Both the position numbers and the translations under genes were made by a program. The notes under the pieces are model-generated. The model worked only from the letters and a program-made list of their open reading frames with translations. It had not been told where the DNA came from and searched no databases. This document shows positions 50,437-60,055 of a stretch of DNA of 64,000 nucleotides, in pieces. Source of the stretch: CAYPHY01 sp964410625 (GTDB lineage: Bacteria; Chloroflexota; Anaerolineae; Promineifilales; Promineifilaceae); contig CAYPHY010000012.1 of assembly GCA_964410625.1 (NCBI GenBank), positions 36,162 to 100,161 on the forward strand. The letters run 5' to 3'. The first letter of the stretch is position 1. Every line of letters begins with the position of its first letter.

Positions 50437-51738
50437 CTACATGGAGGCTATAGCCCGGTAAAAGCGATCAAAGGCGGCGACTTGCTTCGGTAGCTGGAAG
50501 CACTCTTCGACCCGCTGACGGCCGTTGCGTCCCAGGCAGTCGCGCAACTGAGCATCTGCGGCCAATAGCCGCAACATTTCCGCCAATGCCGCCGGATCGC
50601 GCCGGGGAACGACAAAGCCGGTCTGTCCATCTACCACATTCTCCGGCAAACCTCCGGCATTGGAGCAAACCACGGGCAGGGCCATCGCCTGCGCTTCCAT
50701 CACCGCATTGCAAAAACCTTCAGACACGGCCGCGTGCAAAAACACGTCCGCCCAGGCCATCTGCTCACGCACAACCGCGCGTGGTTGCGCCCCTAAAAAG
50801 TGGACCTCCGCTTCCACCCCCAATTCATGCCGCGCAAAGGCCAACGATTCCAACAACTCCCCACCGCCAATGATGTGATATTCACAATCAACCCCCTCAT
50901 ACTTTAAGAGGCGGATCGCTTGCAGCGCATACTCATACCCCTTCTTCCAATCGAGGCGGCCGACGCTGAGGATCCGCAAAGGGGAGAGATTAGGAGACTG
51001 GGAGATTGGGAGATTGCGAGATTGGGAATTCTCCTCCGCTCCTCTGCCCCTCTGCTCCCCTACTCCTCCGCTCCCCCGCGGCCGAAAATAGTCCACATCA
51101 ATCGCTGGGGGGATCAGCATGTGGAACTTATCAGGTGGACAGCCGCGCCGTTGCGCCCGCCGCCAAAGATCTTCGCCCAGCAGGTGCAGGCCATCGGACT
51201 CCGCCCACACCTCATCGTAATAGGTGGGGTCCTCCAGGCCAACGGTGTTCAGGTCATAGCCGCGAAAGCTGACGCTCAACTTGCAATCCAATAGTTGCTT
51301 CAGGTAAGTGCGCCCGACTGCCAACGCACCAAACTCAAAATGAACGATATCGGGCTGCAGGCGGACGATTTCAGCATCCAGATAAAGCTGCTTCACCACA
51401 CCCGGCCCGAAACGCCGCCACCCGCGCCGCCAATAACGGCCGCTGGCCTCCCGCGCTTGCCGAAAATTGCCCAACACCACACCCGGCAGTCGCAAAGCGG
51501 CCAACCAAGCCGGTCGTTGCGGAGCAGCCACATGGACACGGCCGCGCACCCCTTCCTCCGCTTGCAATTCGGGAAAGTACTTCCATGCGATGGGGTCGCT
51601 CTGCTGGCAGACCACATGAACATCCCAACCAGCCCGCAACAGCCCCAGAAACTTGCTGACCACAAACGTCTCCGACAGCTTCGGAAAAGTCGGCACTATC
51701 AATACAATCCGTTTACGTCGCTCAACTTCGGTTCTCAT
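50437..51738 (-). CDS. Glycosyltransferase family 4 with internal repeat insertion
   Basis: 433 aa from ATG 51738 (MRTEVERRKRIVLI). GT-B signs: VPTFPKLSETFVVSKFLGLLR, DIVHFEFGALAVGRTY, LRILSVGRLDWKKGYEYALQ, FLHAAVSEGFCNAVMEAQAMALPVVC with E-x7-E. Between residues 219 and 253 a 33-residue segment (RGSGGVGEQRGRGAEENSQS ...) is encoded by GGAGATTGGGAG and CTCCGCTCC repeats, in frame and probably in a surface loop before the donor domain. Colanic-acid WcaL-like group. Confidence 0.88.
   Translation of the reverse strand: MRTEVERRKRIVLIVPTFPKLSETFVVSKFLGLLRAGWDVHVVCQQSDPIAWKYFPELQAEEGVRGRVHVAAPQRPAWLAALRLPGVVLGNFRQAREASGRYWRRGWRRFGPGVVKQLYLDAEIVRLQPDIVHFEFGALAVGRTYLKQLLDCKLSVSFRGYDLNTVGLEDPTYYDEVWAESDGLHLLGEDLWRRAQRRGCPPDKFHMLIPPAIDVDYFRPRGSGGVGEQRGRGAEENSQSRNLPISQSPNLSPLRILSVGRLDWKKGYEYALQAIRLLKYEGVDCEYHIIGGGELLESLAFARHELGVEAEVHFLGAQPRAVVREQMAWADVFLHAAVSEGFCNAVMEAQAMALPVVCSNAGGLPENVVDGQTGFVVPRRDPAALAEMLRLLAADAQLRDCLGRNGRQRVEECFQLPKQVAAFDRFYRAIASM
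50981..51080. repeat. In-frame repeat insertion inside a GT4 gene
   Basis: GGAGATTGG units (50981-51025) followed by CTCCTCCGCTCCTCTGCCCC units (51030-51080). Total length keeps the reading frame. Confidence 0.85.
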
Positions 51739-51749
51739 GCTGTCATCTT

Positions 51750-51838
51750 CAAGTGGCAAGTTGCGGGTAACAGGTGGCAAGTAGCCAATAGTACACGTCA
51801 CCTGCCACCTGCCACTTGCTACTTTTTACTTGCTACCT
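51750..51838. repeat. AAGTGGCAAGTTGC / CACCTGCCACTTGC repeat at a gene end
   Basis: Two complementary halves. The final GTAGCAAGTAAAAAG gives the C-terminus (VASKK, stop) of the following GT. Confidence 0.85.
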
Positions 51839-53027
51839 CTAAAAACAACCCCACAAACGCCGCGATCTGCTGTTCCAACGTGAACTCATTGACAATACGC
51901 GCCCGGCCCGCATGGCCCATTCGCGGCCGTAACGCTGGCTGCTCCCATAATGTCCAAAGCGCATCAGCCATCGCCAGAGGGTCACGCACCGGGACGAGAA
52001 AGCCTTCCACGCTATCGGTAACCGCCTCGGCCATCCCGCCGCAATTGGTCGTGACCACCGGCAAGCCACAAGCCATCGCCTCCAGTACCGCGTTGGAGAT
52101 TCCTTCGCTCAGGCTGGAGAGGACAAAAACATCCGCCTGTTGCAGATATTGGCGCACCTGGACGGGTGGCACACGGCCGTGCAACACCACATGCCCCCCT
52201 AAATTGAGATCATCAATGGTAAAAGCCACCCGTTGCCGTTCCGCGCCTTCGCCGATGACATCCAGGCGCACCGGCACGCCGCGATCCACCAACAAGCGCA
52301 CGGCCGACAGCAAATATTCATACCCCTTGCGCCAGATCAGCGAACCGGTGGTAATTAGCCGGAAGGAATCGGCCGCCCGTAGTGGCTCATCGTCAATGGA
52401 ATCAAAGAAGCCGGGATCAACGGCCGGGCGGATAATATGGGCCTTACTCTGTTCCAGTCCATATTGCTCCGCTTCGTGCATAATCGCCTCGGAGACGCAG
52501 TGGACGGCCGCGGCCCGCTGAAACGTCTCGCGCAAGCCGTCACGCACCGTCAAACGGTCGGGATTGTGTGGCACAATATTAATTTGCGCTCCACGGCAAC
52601 TGATGACGACCGGCGCGACATCAAACACGGGCAGGTTCTCTATCGCTGCCCCGTTCCAGGGAAAATAAACAACATCCCAGGTGCGGCCGGACAGGGGCAA
52701 CCAGCGATGGAGGCGCACTGTCCCTTCTCGCGCTCCATATTGGCCCAACGCCTGGCGACTGAGATGGACGGCCGTGTATGGTGAACGTCGCGTCGCCCCA
52801 ACCAGCGCCAGCCCTGTCCGCAGCAAACGCGCTGCATACGATCCCCTCCAGGGCGGCGCATAAAACCAGTCCAGGTTGGGAATTTTCTCCCACATCTTTC
52901 CCGGCTTGTGCGGCAAAGCCAGCGTCACATGCACACCGGCAGCGCTTAGCCCGCGAATCAGACGGGCCAGAAAGGTTTCCGGAGGCCAGCTCAGTCCGGC
53001 GATGAGGATGTGGAGGGGTTTGTTCAT
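51819..53027 (-). CDS. Glycosyltransferase family 4
   Basis: 402 aa. HILIAGLSWPPETFLARLIRGL N-terminus, DVAPVVISCRGAQINIVPHN, FRLITTGSLIWRKGYEYLLSAV donor half, VFVLSSLSEGISNAVLEAMACGLPVVTTNCGG with E-x7-E. Closely related in layout to the neighbouring GT4 gene (shared RKGYEYLL/KKGYEYAL), so the two probably arose by duplication. Ends in a dispersed repeat. Confidence 0.9.
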   Translation of the reverse strand: MNKPLHILIAGLSWPPETFLARLIRGLSAAGVHVTLALPHKPGKMWEKIPNLDWFYAPPWRGSYAARLLRTGLALVGATRRSPYTAVHLSRQALGQYGAREGTVRLHRWLPLSGRTWDVVYFPWNGAAIENLPVFDVAPVVISCRGAQINIVPHNPDRLTVRDGLRETFQRAAAVHCVSEAIMHEAEQYGLEQSKAHIIRPAVDPGFFDSIDDEPLRAADSFRLITTGSLIWRKGYEYLLSAVRLLVDRGVPVRLDVIGEGAERQRVAFTIDDLNLGGHVVLHGRVPPVQVRQYLQQADVFVLSSLSEGISNAVLEAMACGLPVVTTNCGGMAEAVTDSVEGFLVPVRDPLAMADALWTLWEQPALRPRMGHAGRARIVNEFTLEQQIAAFVGLFLEVASKK

Positions 53028-53031
53028 TGTG

Positions 53032-53128
53032 GTTAGTAGTAGGCAGTTGACAGTTGACAGTTGGCAGTTGGCAGTAAAATCCTCAACTCGCGACTGCCTA
53101 CTGTCTACTGCTCACTGCCCACTGTAAA
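53032..53128. repeat. GGCAGTTGACAGTTGACAGT / ACTGCCTACTGTCTACTGC repeat
   Basis: Heptamer GCAGTTG/ACAGTTG with a complementary second half. Fills the spacer and reaches nine bases from the asparagine-synthase-like stop. Confidence 0.85.
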
Positions 53129-53137
53129 CTTCTTACT

Positions 53138-54973
53138 TCATCCATATTGTTCCAGCCAGGCCGAGAAGCTGAGCAGCATGGATACCGTATAGCCGCGCTT
53201 TTCGGCAAGTGGGTCAGCATAAAAGTTGGTCAACAAATTCGAAAGCGCCTGTGGAGAAGCGAACTCGTGCAAACGCAAACCGGGACGCAACAACCAGTGC
53301 TGTAGTCCCTGGCGGCCGTCCTTGTTCAAGAACTGCACCTCCCAATTGCGTTCATAGACGGGCCGGCGGGCAACATGCCGCCGTAATTCGCGCCATGCTT
53401 TTTTCACCGTCCGCTTCGGCAATTGCCAGGTGTTAAACTGCTGGTAGCGATAGAGGTTGGCGTCATAGACCTGCCAGGTGATGCGAGCCAGGTCGGGTGC
53501 ATAACGCTTCAAATAGTCTATCTGCATCTGACGGCCGCGTACATAGCTCGTCGGTACGGTGCAGAAAAAGTCAATCATCCGCGAATCGTAAAACGGCAGG
53601 CGAGGAAAGGCGGCCGCCTGGAACATGCGCATACTGCTCGTTGTCCAGCGGGCCGACCATTGGTCCATCTTCAATATCTTCAGCCGAAAATCCGCCTCGG
53701 CAACCTGATCAATCTGCGCCAGACAGTCGGCAATCAAGTGGTCCATCACTCCGTCTGGAGAGTGCTCGCCAAGCTGCGGCCGGCACAAATAATCAAGCAG
53801 CCATTGACGGCCGCCCTTCACCATTTTCTTTAAGGCATATTTCTGGACTTCAGCCCCGCTCATTTGTGTCCCGTCCAGCCCCATGTCGTCAAACAGCAAA
53901 TCACCAAGATGGGCGGCAATCACAGCGTCAGCATGTTGCCCCAACTCGCCAACCACGCTGGCCTGCCGCGCCTGGGTAATATCCTGAAATCCTTCCAGAC
54001 AGGCCATCACCTGCGGCAATTGCTCAAAAAGATAGGGTTGGATCGTAAACCCCTGGAACGGCAAACGGCGAGCGGCCGCCACTTGCCCCGCAATGTGCGT
54101 CTCTACCGAATCATTGCCATACCCATAGGAATAAGCCCATAGCTGCCCATTCCCTCTCGTCGGGGAAGGCAGTGCGGCCACTGTCGTGCGTGAATCGAGG
54201 CCGCCAGAGATAGGCAAGGCTACCCGGCCATCGGCCGTCAACTCCCACATCACCGTTTCGATCAGGCTGGCAAATTCGTCAATCGTGTCTGCATACGAGC
54301 GTTGCTCATTGGGCGCATGGTCCCACTGCCAATACCGTTCCTGTTGCAACAACACCCCTTCTTTGGAGAAGATGTAGTGGGTTGCCGGACGCAGCGCACG
54401 CACATCGGTATAGAAGGTGCTGTCGCCGCTGAAGAAACCCATTCCAAAAAAGCCGGTCAACGCCTCCCAGTCCAAATTCCGCTGTGAAGCGACGGCCGCC
54501 ACCGCCGGAAAAAAGGTCCCCAACGCAGCACGACGCCCATCATAAGCATAATAAGCGTGGAGCGTCCCCAGGCGATCTGTCCATACATGCCAGCGCTCGG
54601 CCGCTTCTTCCCAGGCGAAGAGCAAGAAGTGGCCGTTTAACTCGGCCGCATCGCGACACCCTTCGAGCAGCTCGCGCAAGAATTGGGGGACATTGAGCGT
54701 GCCATACAGTTCGCCCAACAGCCATAGTTGCCAGCCAGCGGTCGAAAATGACAATCCCGGCATCCCGCGCCAATCCATCCCCCACGCTTGTTGCCACATC
54801 TGCCATGAACCGGCTTCGGCCGAGCAACGCCATTCCGACTCGCTGTGACGGGCGGGGATGCCTTTCTTGTCCCCCTCAAAGCTCAATAGCAAATCACCCA
54901 CCAGGAACTCAAACACAGGCATAGTGGGAGTAGATTTTGGGAGCGATGTAGACATAGGTGAAATGTTGATCAT
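53138..54973 (-). CDS. Asparagine-synthase-like protein lacking the glutaminase Cys
   Basis: 611 aa. C-terminal PP-loop SGGLDS at 256-261 with the ATP-pyrophosphatase domain (YSYGYGNDSVETHIAGQVAA, HLGDLLFDD). The N-terminal NTN-hydrolase-like half has no Cys2 after the initiator (MPVFEFLVGDLL from the internal ATG), so glutamine hydrolysis is unlikely and ammonia would come from elsewhere, or the domain activates a carboxylate without amidation. Cys-less asparagine synthase homologues act in lasso-peptide and beta-lactam systems. In this locus the role is unknown. Confidence 0.82.
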   Translation of the reverse strand: MINISPMSTSLPKSTPTMPVFEFLVGDLLLSFEGDKKGIPARHSESEWRCSAEAGSWQMWQQAWGMDWRGMPGLSFSTAGWQLWLLGELYGTLNVPQFLRELLEGCRDAAELNGHFLLFAWEEAAERWHVWTDRLGTLHAYYAYDGRRAALGTFFPAVAAVASQRNLDWEALTGFFGMGFFSGDSTFYTDVRALRPATHYIFSKEGVLLQQERYWQWDHAPNEQRSYADTIDEFASLIETVMWELTADGRVALPISGGLDSRTTVAALPSPTRGNGQLWAYSYGYGNDSVETHIAGQVAAARRLPFQGFTIQPYLFEQLPQVMACLEGFQDITQARQASVVGELGQHADAVIAAHLGDLLFDDMGLDGTQMSGAEVQKYALKKMVKGGRQWLLDYLCRPQLGEHSPDGVMDHLIADCLAQIDQVAEADFRLKILKMDQWSARWTTSSMRMFQAAAFPRLPFYDSRMIDFFCTVPTSYVRGRQMQIDYLKRYAPDLARITWQVYDANLYRYQQFNTWQLPKRTVKKAWRELRRHVARRPVYERNWEVQFLNKDGRQGLQHWLLRPGLRLHEFASPQALSNLLTNFYADPLAEKRGYTVSMLLSFSAWLEQYG

Positions 54974-54989
54974 GACGGAATCCTCTAAG

Positions 54990-55087
54990 AAGGAGACTGG
55001 GAGACTAGGAGACTGAGCGACTGGAACGGGCTATTCGCTCAGTCTCTTAGTCTCTCAGTCTCTTAATCTCTCAATCTCCAGTCTCAC
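54990..55087. repeat. GAGACTGGGAGACTAGGAG / GTCTCTTAGTCTCTCAGTC repeat
   Basis: Inverted pair GACTGAGCGA (55011-55020) and TCGCTCAGTC (55035-55044) at its centre. GGAGATTGG family. Confidence 0.85.
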
Positions 55088-55088
55088 A

Positions 55089-56369
55089 CTATCCCCCACC
55101 CAACGCCGCCAACTGCGTGGCCGCTTCTTTGTTCTCCGGCTGTAGGGCCAATGCTCCTTCAAAGGCCAGCCGGGCTTGTTCTGGTTGTCCCTCGGCAATA
55201 AAAAACTCCCCGGCCCGCAGCCAGATGGTGACATCTTCTGGCTTCAGGGCCAATGTTTGTTCATAGGCATCGGCGGCCGTCTCTTTGTTGCCAGCGGCGG
55301 CGGCGCTTGTCGCCAGCCCCAGCCAATACCCGATCCCGTTGGGGTTGTAGGTCACGGCCTCGCGGTAATAATTCAAGGCGGTGCGCGGTTCGCCGTTTTG
55401 CAGTGCGATTTCCCCCCGCGCGGCCCAGGCAAAGGCATCAAATGACCAGCGTTGCAACAGGCGTACATACCAGCCATCGGCCGCCGTCAAATCCCCTTCA
55501 ACACGGTAGGTATTGGCTATCTCCCGATATAATTCGCGCTCGTTGGGGTAAAGGGCCAACCCTTGATTCAGCATATCACGGGCAAGATCGAACTGCTCCA
55601 ACGCCAGATATGCCTGGCCCAAATGACTATAAACCGAAACGCTGGCTGCGCCATAGGTCAACACCTGATCATAGGCGATAATGGCCTCTTCGTAGCGTCC
55701 TTGTTCCAATCGTAAATCGGCCAGATGGAGCCACGCCTGCCCGGCTTGAGCGTGGGGATCAATGCGCACCGTTAGCTCGAAGGCGCGAATCGCTTGCTGC
55801 TGGTCGGCGGCGGTCATCGCCTCCAGGCCGCGATTAAACCAGTACGCTGCGCTATCCGGCACGGCCGCGCACGCTTCCGCCGCCTGCTCATCTTCTCCTT
55901 GCGCCCAATGGTGGCGGCAGAGTTCAAAGTGGGTTAGATCGGCTGTGGCCTCATCGCTGATCCCCGCCTGGAGCCAGCGCTCCGCCTCGGCCGAGTCCCC
56001 TTCGGCCGCCGCCAGCAAGGAAAGCGCCCGCGCCTGCGTTCCAGCAATCCCCTGCGCCACCGGCAAATAAAAGAACGCTTCCCCGGCCGGGTTGTCTATC
56101 GCGGCCGACTCCGCGCGGCCGGAACGAGCAATAAGCTTCAACATCGGCAAAGTCGTTGTATTACGTAAGGCCATAAAATCAAGCTGCTCCAGGCGCACAA
56201 CCAGCAAAATGACGAGCAGGCAGAGAGCCAGCGATAAGGGCAGTGACCGCCACTTGCGGCCGGTTGCCCTGCTCCTGTCCTTTGTCCTATCCTGACTGAC
56301 CGGCCACTCATTAGATGGCCGCCACTGTGGACGAACCCTGCTACTTGCCACTCGCTTCCCTATCACCAT
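55089..56369 (-). CDS. TPR-repeat protein with an N-terminal membrane anchor
   Basis: 426 aa. One helix near residue 45 (LPLSLALCLLVILLVVRLEQL), then at least nine TPR pairs, for example EAIIAYDQVLTYGAASVSVYSHLGQAYLAL and EAVTYNPNGIGYWLGLATSAAAAGN. TPR arrays act as scaffolds. In an EPS locus such proteins hold synthase or export components together. The partner is not known. Two TPR proteins occur in this locus (see 24415-26499). Confidence 0.85.
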   Translation of the reverse strand: MVIGKRVASSRVRPQWRPSNEWPVSQDRTKDRSRATGRKWRSLPLSLALCLLVILLVVRLEQLDFMALRNTTTLPMLKLIARSGRAESAAIDNPAGEAFFYLPVAQGIAGTQARALSLLAAAEGDSAEAERWLQAGISDEATADLTHFELCRHHWAQGEDEQAAEACAAVPDSAAYWFNRGLEAMTAADQQQAIRAFELTVRIDPHAQAGQAWLHLADLRLEQGRYEEAIIAYDQVLTYGAASVSVYSHLGQAYLALEQFDLARDMLNQGLALYPNERELYREIANTYRVEGDLTAADGWYVRLLQRWSFDAFAWAARGEIALQNGEPRTALNYYREAVTYNPNGIGYWLGLATSAAAAGNKETAADAYEQTLALKPEDVTIWLRAGEFFIAEGQPEQARLAFEGALALQPENKEAATQLAALGGG

Positions 56370-56376
56370 GTCATCA

Positions 56377-56420
56377 GCATTTTATCTGCGTCATCTGCGT
56401 CCCATCCGCGCCATCTACAC
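56377..56420. repeat. ATCTGCGTCATCTGCGTC repeat at the asnB start
   Basis: CTGCGT family. Its end (to 56420) overlaps the stop codon of asnB on the minus strand (56415-56417). Confidence 0.75.
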
Positions 56421-58274
56421 AACTGTTTTCATGGGAGAACGAAGATGGACATTCTCCCAGAGCGCCAGGCTCAGCAACACCCACAACCCATAGCTATAGT
56501 CCTCTTGGCCGGACAAATGGCGCTGGTATAAATCGTGAATAACCGCTTTTTCTATTTCCAGCCCCACAATTTCGTCACGTTCCAGCACATACTCTGCAAA
56601 CAACGGCCGTAACGTATCCCGCATCCAGGCATCCATCGGGACCGAGAAGCCTCGCTTGGCGGCCGTCGTCTGCGGAACGTGGTTTGCCAGCGCGGCCCGC
56701 AACGGCAGCTTGCCCACATTGCGGGCGACGTCTATGCAGGACTGCCAATCAATCTGCGTTGCCACTTCGATCACTTCCCGGTCCAGAATCGGCACGCGCA
56801 CTTCTAACGAGTGGTACATGCTGGCGCGGTCCACCTTCAGCAGCACCATCGCCAGATGGCCGGTGAATTCGTTCCAGCGCAGCCATTGCGCCGTCTCATC
56901 CGGCTGCCAGCCCTGATAATCATACAGCCCAAAAGTGGCAGGCCACGCCGGTAAGGCGGGAAAGACGCGCTCCAGCCAATACTCCTGCAGCCGGGTGTGC
57001 TTGGCGCGGTACCAATCGCCAATACTCGGCCAGCGTAGATTTTCATGCCCATTGCCGACATTGAGCAGCTTCTTCCCGCCCCAGCGCAACGAACGCCAGG
57101 GATAAGGGTGGCGAAAATCGGCCGCCGCTCGCAAGACAGAACCAAAGCGGCCGACATACCCCCAAAACAGTTCGTCGCCCCCATCGCCGGAGAGCATCAC
57201 CGTCACTTCGCGGCGGGCCAGTTCGGAAACGAGCATCGTCGGAAAAATGGAGTAATCGGCAAATGGCTCGCTACAGGCGGCGACCACATCATCAATCATC
57301 GCCACCGCCCCGGCCGGGGAGACATGCTCCACCACATGGCTTAGGCCTAAATGTTGGGCATAGCGGCTGGCGGCCGCCGACTCATCAAAGCGACTCCCTT
57401 CGCTGCCGATGGTGAAGGCGCGAACCGCGCTATCCCCCGCCAACTGCATCTTTGCCGCCACCAGGGGGGAATCAATGCCGCCAGAGAGGAACGTCCCGAT
57501 GGGGACGTCGCTGATCATCTGCCGCTTCACCGCCGCCGTCAGCACGTCGTTCACTGCCTCATACGCTTCCTGGCCGTACAGATCGGGCGTGCGATAGGCG
57601 GGGAACTTATAGTAGCGTCCCTGGCTGGTACGCCCCTCGGCCGTCACCTCCAGCCAACTTCCCGCTTCGAGCATGGCCGTGTTTTGCAGCAGCGCGAATG
57701 GGGCAGGGATATAGCCCAGGTGCAGGTAGAGCGCCAGCGCATCGGCCGATACGCCCAGGTCACGCGCCCAGGGATGGGTCAATAGCTGGTTGTATTGTGA
57801 GGCGAACACCAGCCCTGCGGCCGTTTGTAAATAGTACAGCGGTTTAATCCCGGCGTGGTCACGCGCCAACAGCAGCGTCCGTTCCACGCGGTCGTAAAAG
57901 CCCAGGGCAAACATGCCGTTGAAACGCCCCAACGCCGCCTTGCCCCACCGCGCCAGCGCATACAGGACGACCTCTGTGTCTCCCGTCGAGCGAAAGACCA
58001 CGCCCTCTTGTTCCAGCGTCCGTTTCAGCGCCTGGAAGTTATACATCTCGCCGTTAAAGACCAGGGCATAGCGGCCGTCGGCGGTGAGCATCGGCTGGTC
58101 GCCCGTCGGCTTTAAATCCAAAATCGCCAACCGGCGAAACCCAAGCTGGCAAGCGACCTGGTCCGACCAGACACCCGCGCCATCCGGCCCACGCCGGGCC
58201 ATCATCGCCGTCAGTTGCTCAATGTCGGCCGCCATCTCGCCGCGAAAGGTTAATTCACCACAAATTCCACACAT
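56415..58274 (-). CDS. asnB: Asparagine synthase (glutamine-hydrolysing)
   Basis: 619 aa. N-terminal Cys2 (MCGICGEL) is the glutaminase nucleophile, with RGPDG at 28-32, R48 and NGEMYN at 74-79. Synthetase PP-loop SGGIDS at 264-269. The enzyme amidates aspartate with glutamine and ATP. In EPS gene clusters AsnB-type enzymes often amidate a uronic or other carboxyl of the polymer, so the gene product may modify the glycan rather than supply asparagine. Complete length for the class. Confidence 0.92.
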   Translation of the reverse strand: MCGICGELTFRGEMAADIEQLTAMMARRGPDGAGVWSDQVACQLGFRRLAILDLKPTGDQPMLTADGRYALVFNGEMYNFQALKRTLEQEGVVFRSTGDTEVVLYALARWGKAALGRFNGMFALGFYDRVERTLLLARDHAGIKPLYYLQTAAGLVFASQYNQLLTHPWARDLGVSADALALYLHLGYIPAPFALLQNTAMLEAGSWLEVTAEGRTSQGRYYKFPAYRTPDLYGQEAYEAVNDVLTAAVKRQMISDVPIGTFLSGGIDSPLVAAKMQLAGDSAVRAFTIGSEGSRFDESAAASRYAQHLGLSHVVEHVSPAGAVAMIDDVVAACSEPFADYSIFPTMLVSELARREVTVMLSGDGGDELFWGYVGRFGSVLRAAADFRHPYPWRSLRWGGKKLLNVGNGHENLRWPSIGDWYRAKHTRLQEYWLERVFPALPAWPATFGLYDYQGWQPDETAQWLRWNEFTGHLAMVLLKVDRASMYHSLEVRVPILDREVIEVATQIDWQSCIDVARNVGKLPLRAALANHVPQTTAAKRGFSVPMDAWMRDTLRPLFAEYVLERDEIVGLEIEKAVIHDLYQRHLSGQEDYSYGLWVLLSLALWENVHLRSPMKTVV

Positions 58275-58286
58275 CTTTTTGTTCCT

Positions 58287-58370
58287 GACCAGGTGACCGG
58301 ATGACGCGGTGACAAGGTAATGATTGCTTACCGAGTCGCCTTGTCACCCGGTCACCTGGTCACCCTGTCA
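58287..58370. repeat. CCAGGTGACCGG / CCGGTCACCTGG inverted repeat
   Basis: 13-bp arms ACCAGGTGACCGG (58288-58300) and CCGGTCACCTGGT (58348-58360) plus GTGACAAGG units. It abuts the stop of the next gene. Confidence 0.85.
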
Positions 58371-60041
58371 TTGCTTCTTCAACCCCGGCGGAAAAGTCGC
58401 CAGTTGTTCATCAGAAAGCGAAATCTCATCGCCAACGAAGACCCAGTAAGCGCGGTCCCAATGCCAATCGGTGCGCGTCACGCCTACCAGGCGATAGGTA
58501 TCCTGAAAGCGCGGCTCGGCATAAAGCGCTTCATGCTGCGGATAAAAGTCGGGTTCGGTTAGCGAAAAGGCGGTCAGCACGACCACATCGGGATCAACCT
58601 GGAAGAAATAGTCGGCCGACCAGCCATTCTCGGCAATATAGCGGTCGGTCAATGCCTCCGGGTTAATGTCCACAGTGGGCAGTTGCGAATAGTAAGGGGT
58701 TGCGCCCACATCACTCATCGCCAATCGCGCTCCCGCAGGTATATGGTCGTGCAACCATTTGCCCAACTGCACCTGCGTCGTTGTCGCTCCCACCTGTAAC
58801 GCTTCACCATCTTGTTTAACGGCCGCCACGCTGAACAGGCTAATCGTGACCAACAGCAAGCCCAGTAAAGCAAACGGCAGTTCAGCCCGCCATCGTTCAA
58901 TCTCAGGCTGGGAGAAAGCCAGTTCATGCGCCAGGATGCTGAGCGGAATGAGCAACAGCGCAGTCAACGGCGCATAGTAGCGCATCCCCGGCATCCAATC
59001 GGTAAAGTTGACATAAACCGCAGCATAAGCCAGTGCCAGGAAAAGTGCGGTGAACTCAATCCGCCGTTCAAAGCGCTTCTTGAATGAAACGGCCGCTCCC
59101 ACCAACCCCAACAACACAAACGCGCCATAATAGTAAGCCAGTGGCGTATAGTAATGGGTCTGGCGCACAAAGAAGAAACGGGCGTTGGTGAACCAGGCAT
59201 TGATCAACGAACTGCCCCCACCCCCTTTGGAGAGGAATGGTGTGGGCAGCAGCGCATCGAAGTAAGCGATCCGCCAGCTATGGTAGATCGCCAGGAGGAG
59301 GACAAAGAAGCCGCCCGCCAGCAGCAGATAGCCAAGCAACGGCCGTTCCCGATCCCCAACCAACGGCCGCCTGCCGAAGATGAACAGACTAACCAGCAAG
59401 GCCGGTAAGGCGATGTGCCCTTCCGGGCGGGTCAGGGCGACCAGAAAGCCGAGGAAGCCCAGCAGCAGCGCGGGTAACCATGAGCGGCGTTGTAAGAGAA
59501 TGTCGGCGGTGAGGACGGCCGCCAGCAGCAAGCAGGCAAACAACGCTGTCTCCATCCCGGAAATAGTATACAGGGTCAATGGCCCGGAAAGCGAAAGTAG
59601 CGCAAGCAGCAGGCCCAGCCGCAAACCGGAAAGTCCACGCCGCCGCAAAATCCACCAGAGCAGGAGCACAGTAGTCCCGCCAATAATCAGGCCGAGATTG
59701 ACCGACCAACCGGCCAACTCCTGCCCCAACCAGCCACCAACCGCCATCAATAACACCCAGAGGAAGTTGCTGTAGCCCTCGACTGGCGCTTCACCGGCAT
59801 TAAAGGTGATCCCATTCCCCTGCACCAGGTTTTCGGCATAGCGGAAGGAGATAAAGGAGTCGTCCGGCAAGAAAGGGGACAGCCAGCCGGCAACCAGGGC
59901 ATAGAGGAGCAACGTCACGGCTAATACCAGCACATCAACCAACAGGCCGTAGACGGCCGCATTCCGCCAGCCCGCCCTGACCACCGGAAGCGCGGTTTCC
60001 TCGCTAGAGACAATTTGCATGATTTGTAGCCGGTCGTTCAT
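58368..60041 (-). CDS. GT-C membrane glycosyltransferase (arabinofuranosyltransferase AftB-like)
   Basis: 557 aa, about eleven helices. The family loop DDSFISFRYAENLVQGNGI with GEAPVEGYSNFLWVLL near residue 60-100 matches AftB-type and related GT-C enzymes that use polyprenyl-phosphate pentoses. A large C-terminal soluble region (LAMSDVGATPYYSQLPTVDI) is on the outside. Donor and acceptor are not determinable. Confidence 0.85.
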   Translation of the reverse strand: MNDRLQIMQIVSSEETALPVVRAGWRNAAVYGLLVDVLVLAVTLLLYALVAGWLSPFLPDDSFISFRYAENLVQGNGITFNAGEAPVEGYSNFLWVLLMAVGGWLGQELAGWSVNLGLIIGGTTVLLLWWILRRRGLSGLRLGLLLALLSLSGPLTLYTISGMETALFACLLLAAVLTADILLQRRSWLPALLLGFLGFLVALTRPEGHIALPALLVSLFIFGRRPLVGDRERPLLGYLLLAGGFFVLLLAIYHSWRIAYFDALLPTPFLSKGGGGSSLINAWFTNARFFFVRQTHYYTPLAYYYGAFVLLGLVGAAVSFKKRFERRIEFTALFLALAYAAVYVNFTDWMPGMRYYAPLTALLLIPLSILAHELAFSQPEIERWRAELPFALLGLLLVTISLFSVAAVKQDGEALQVGATTTQVQLGKWLHDHIPAGARLAMSDVGATPYYSQLPTVDINPEALTDRYIAENGWSADYFFQVDPDVVVLTAFSLTEPDFYPQHEALYAEPRFQDTYRLVGVTRTDWHWDRAYWVFVGDEISLSDEQLATFPPGLKKQ

Positions 60042-60055
60042 CGTTTAATACTACT

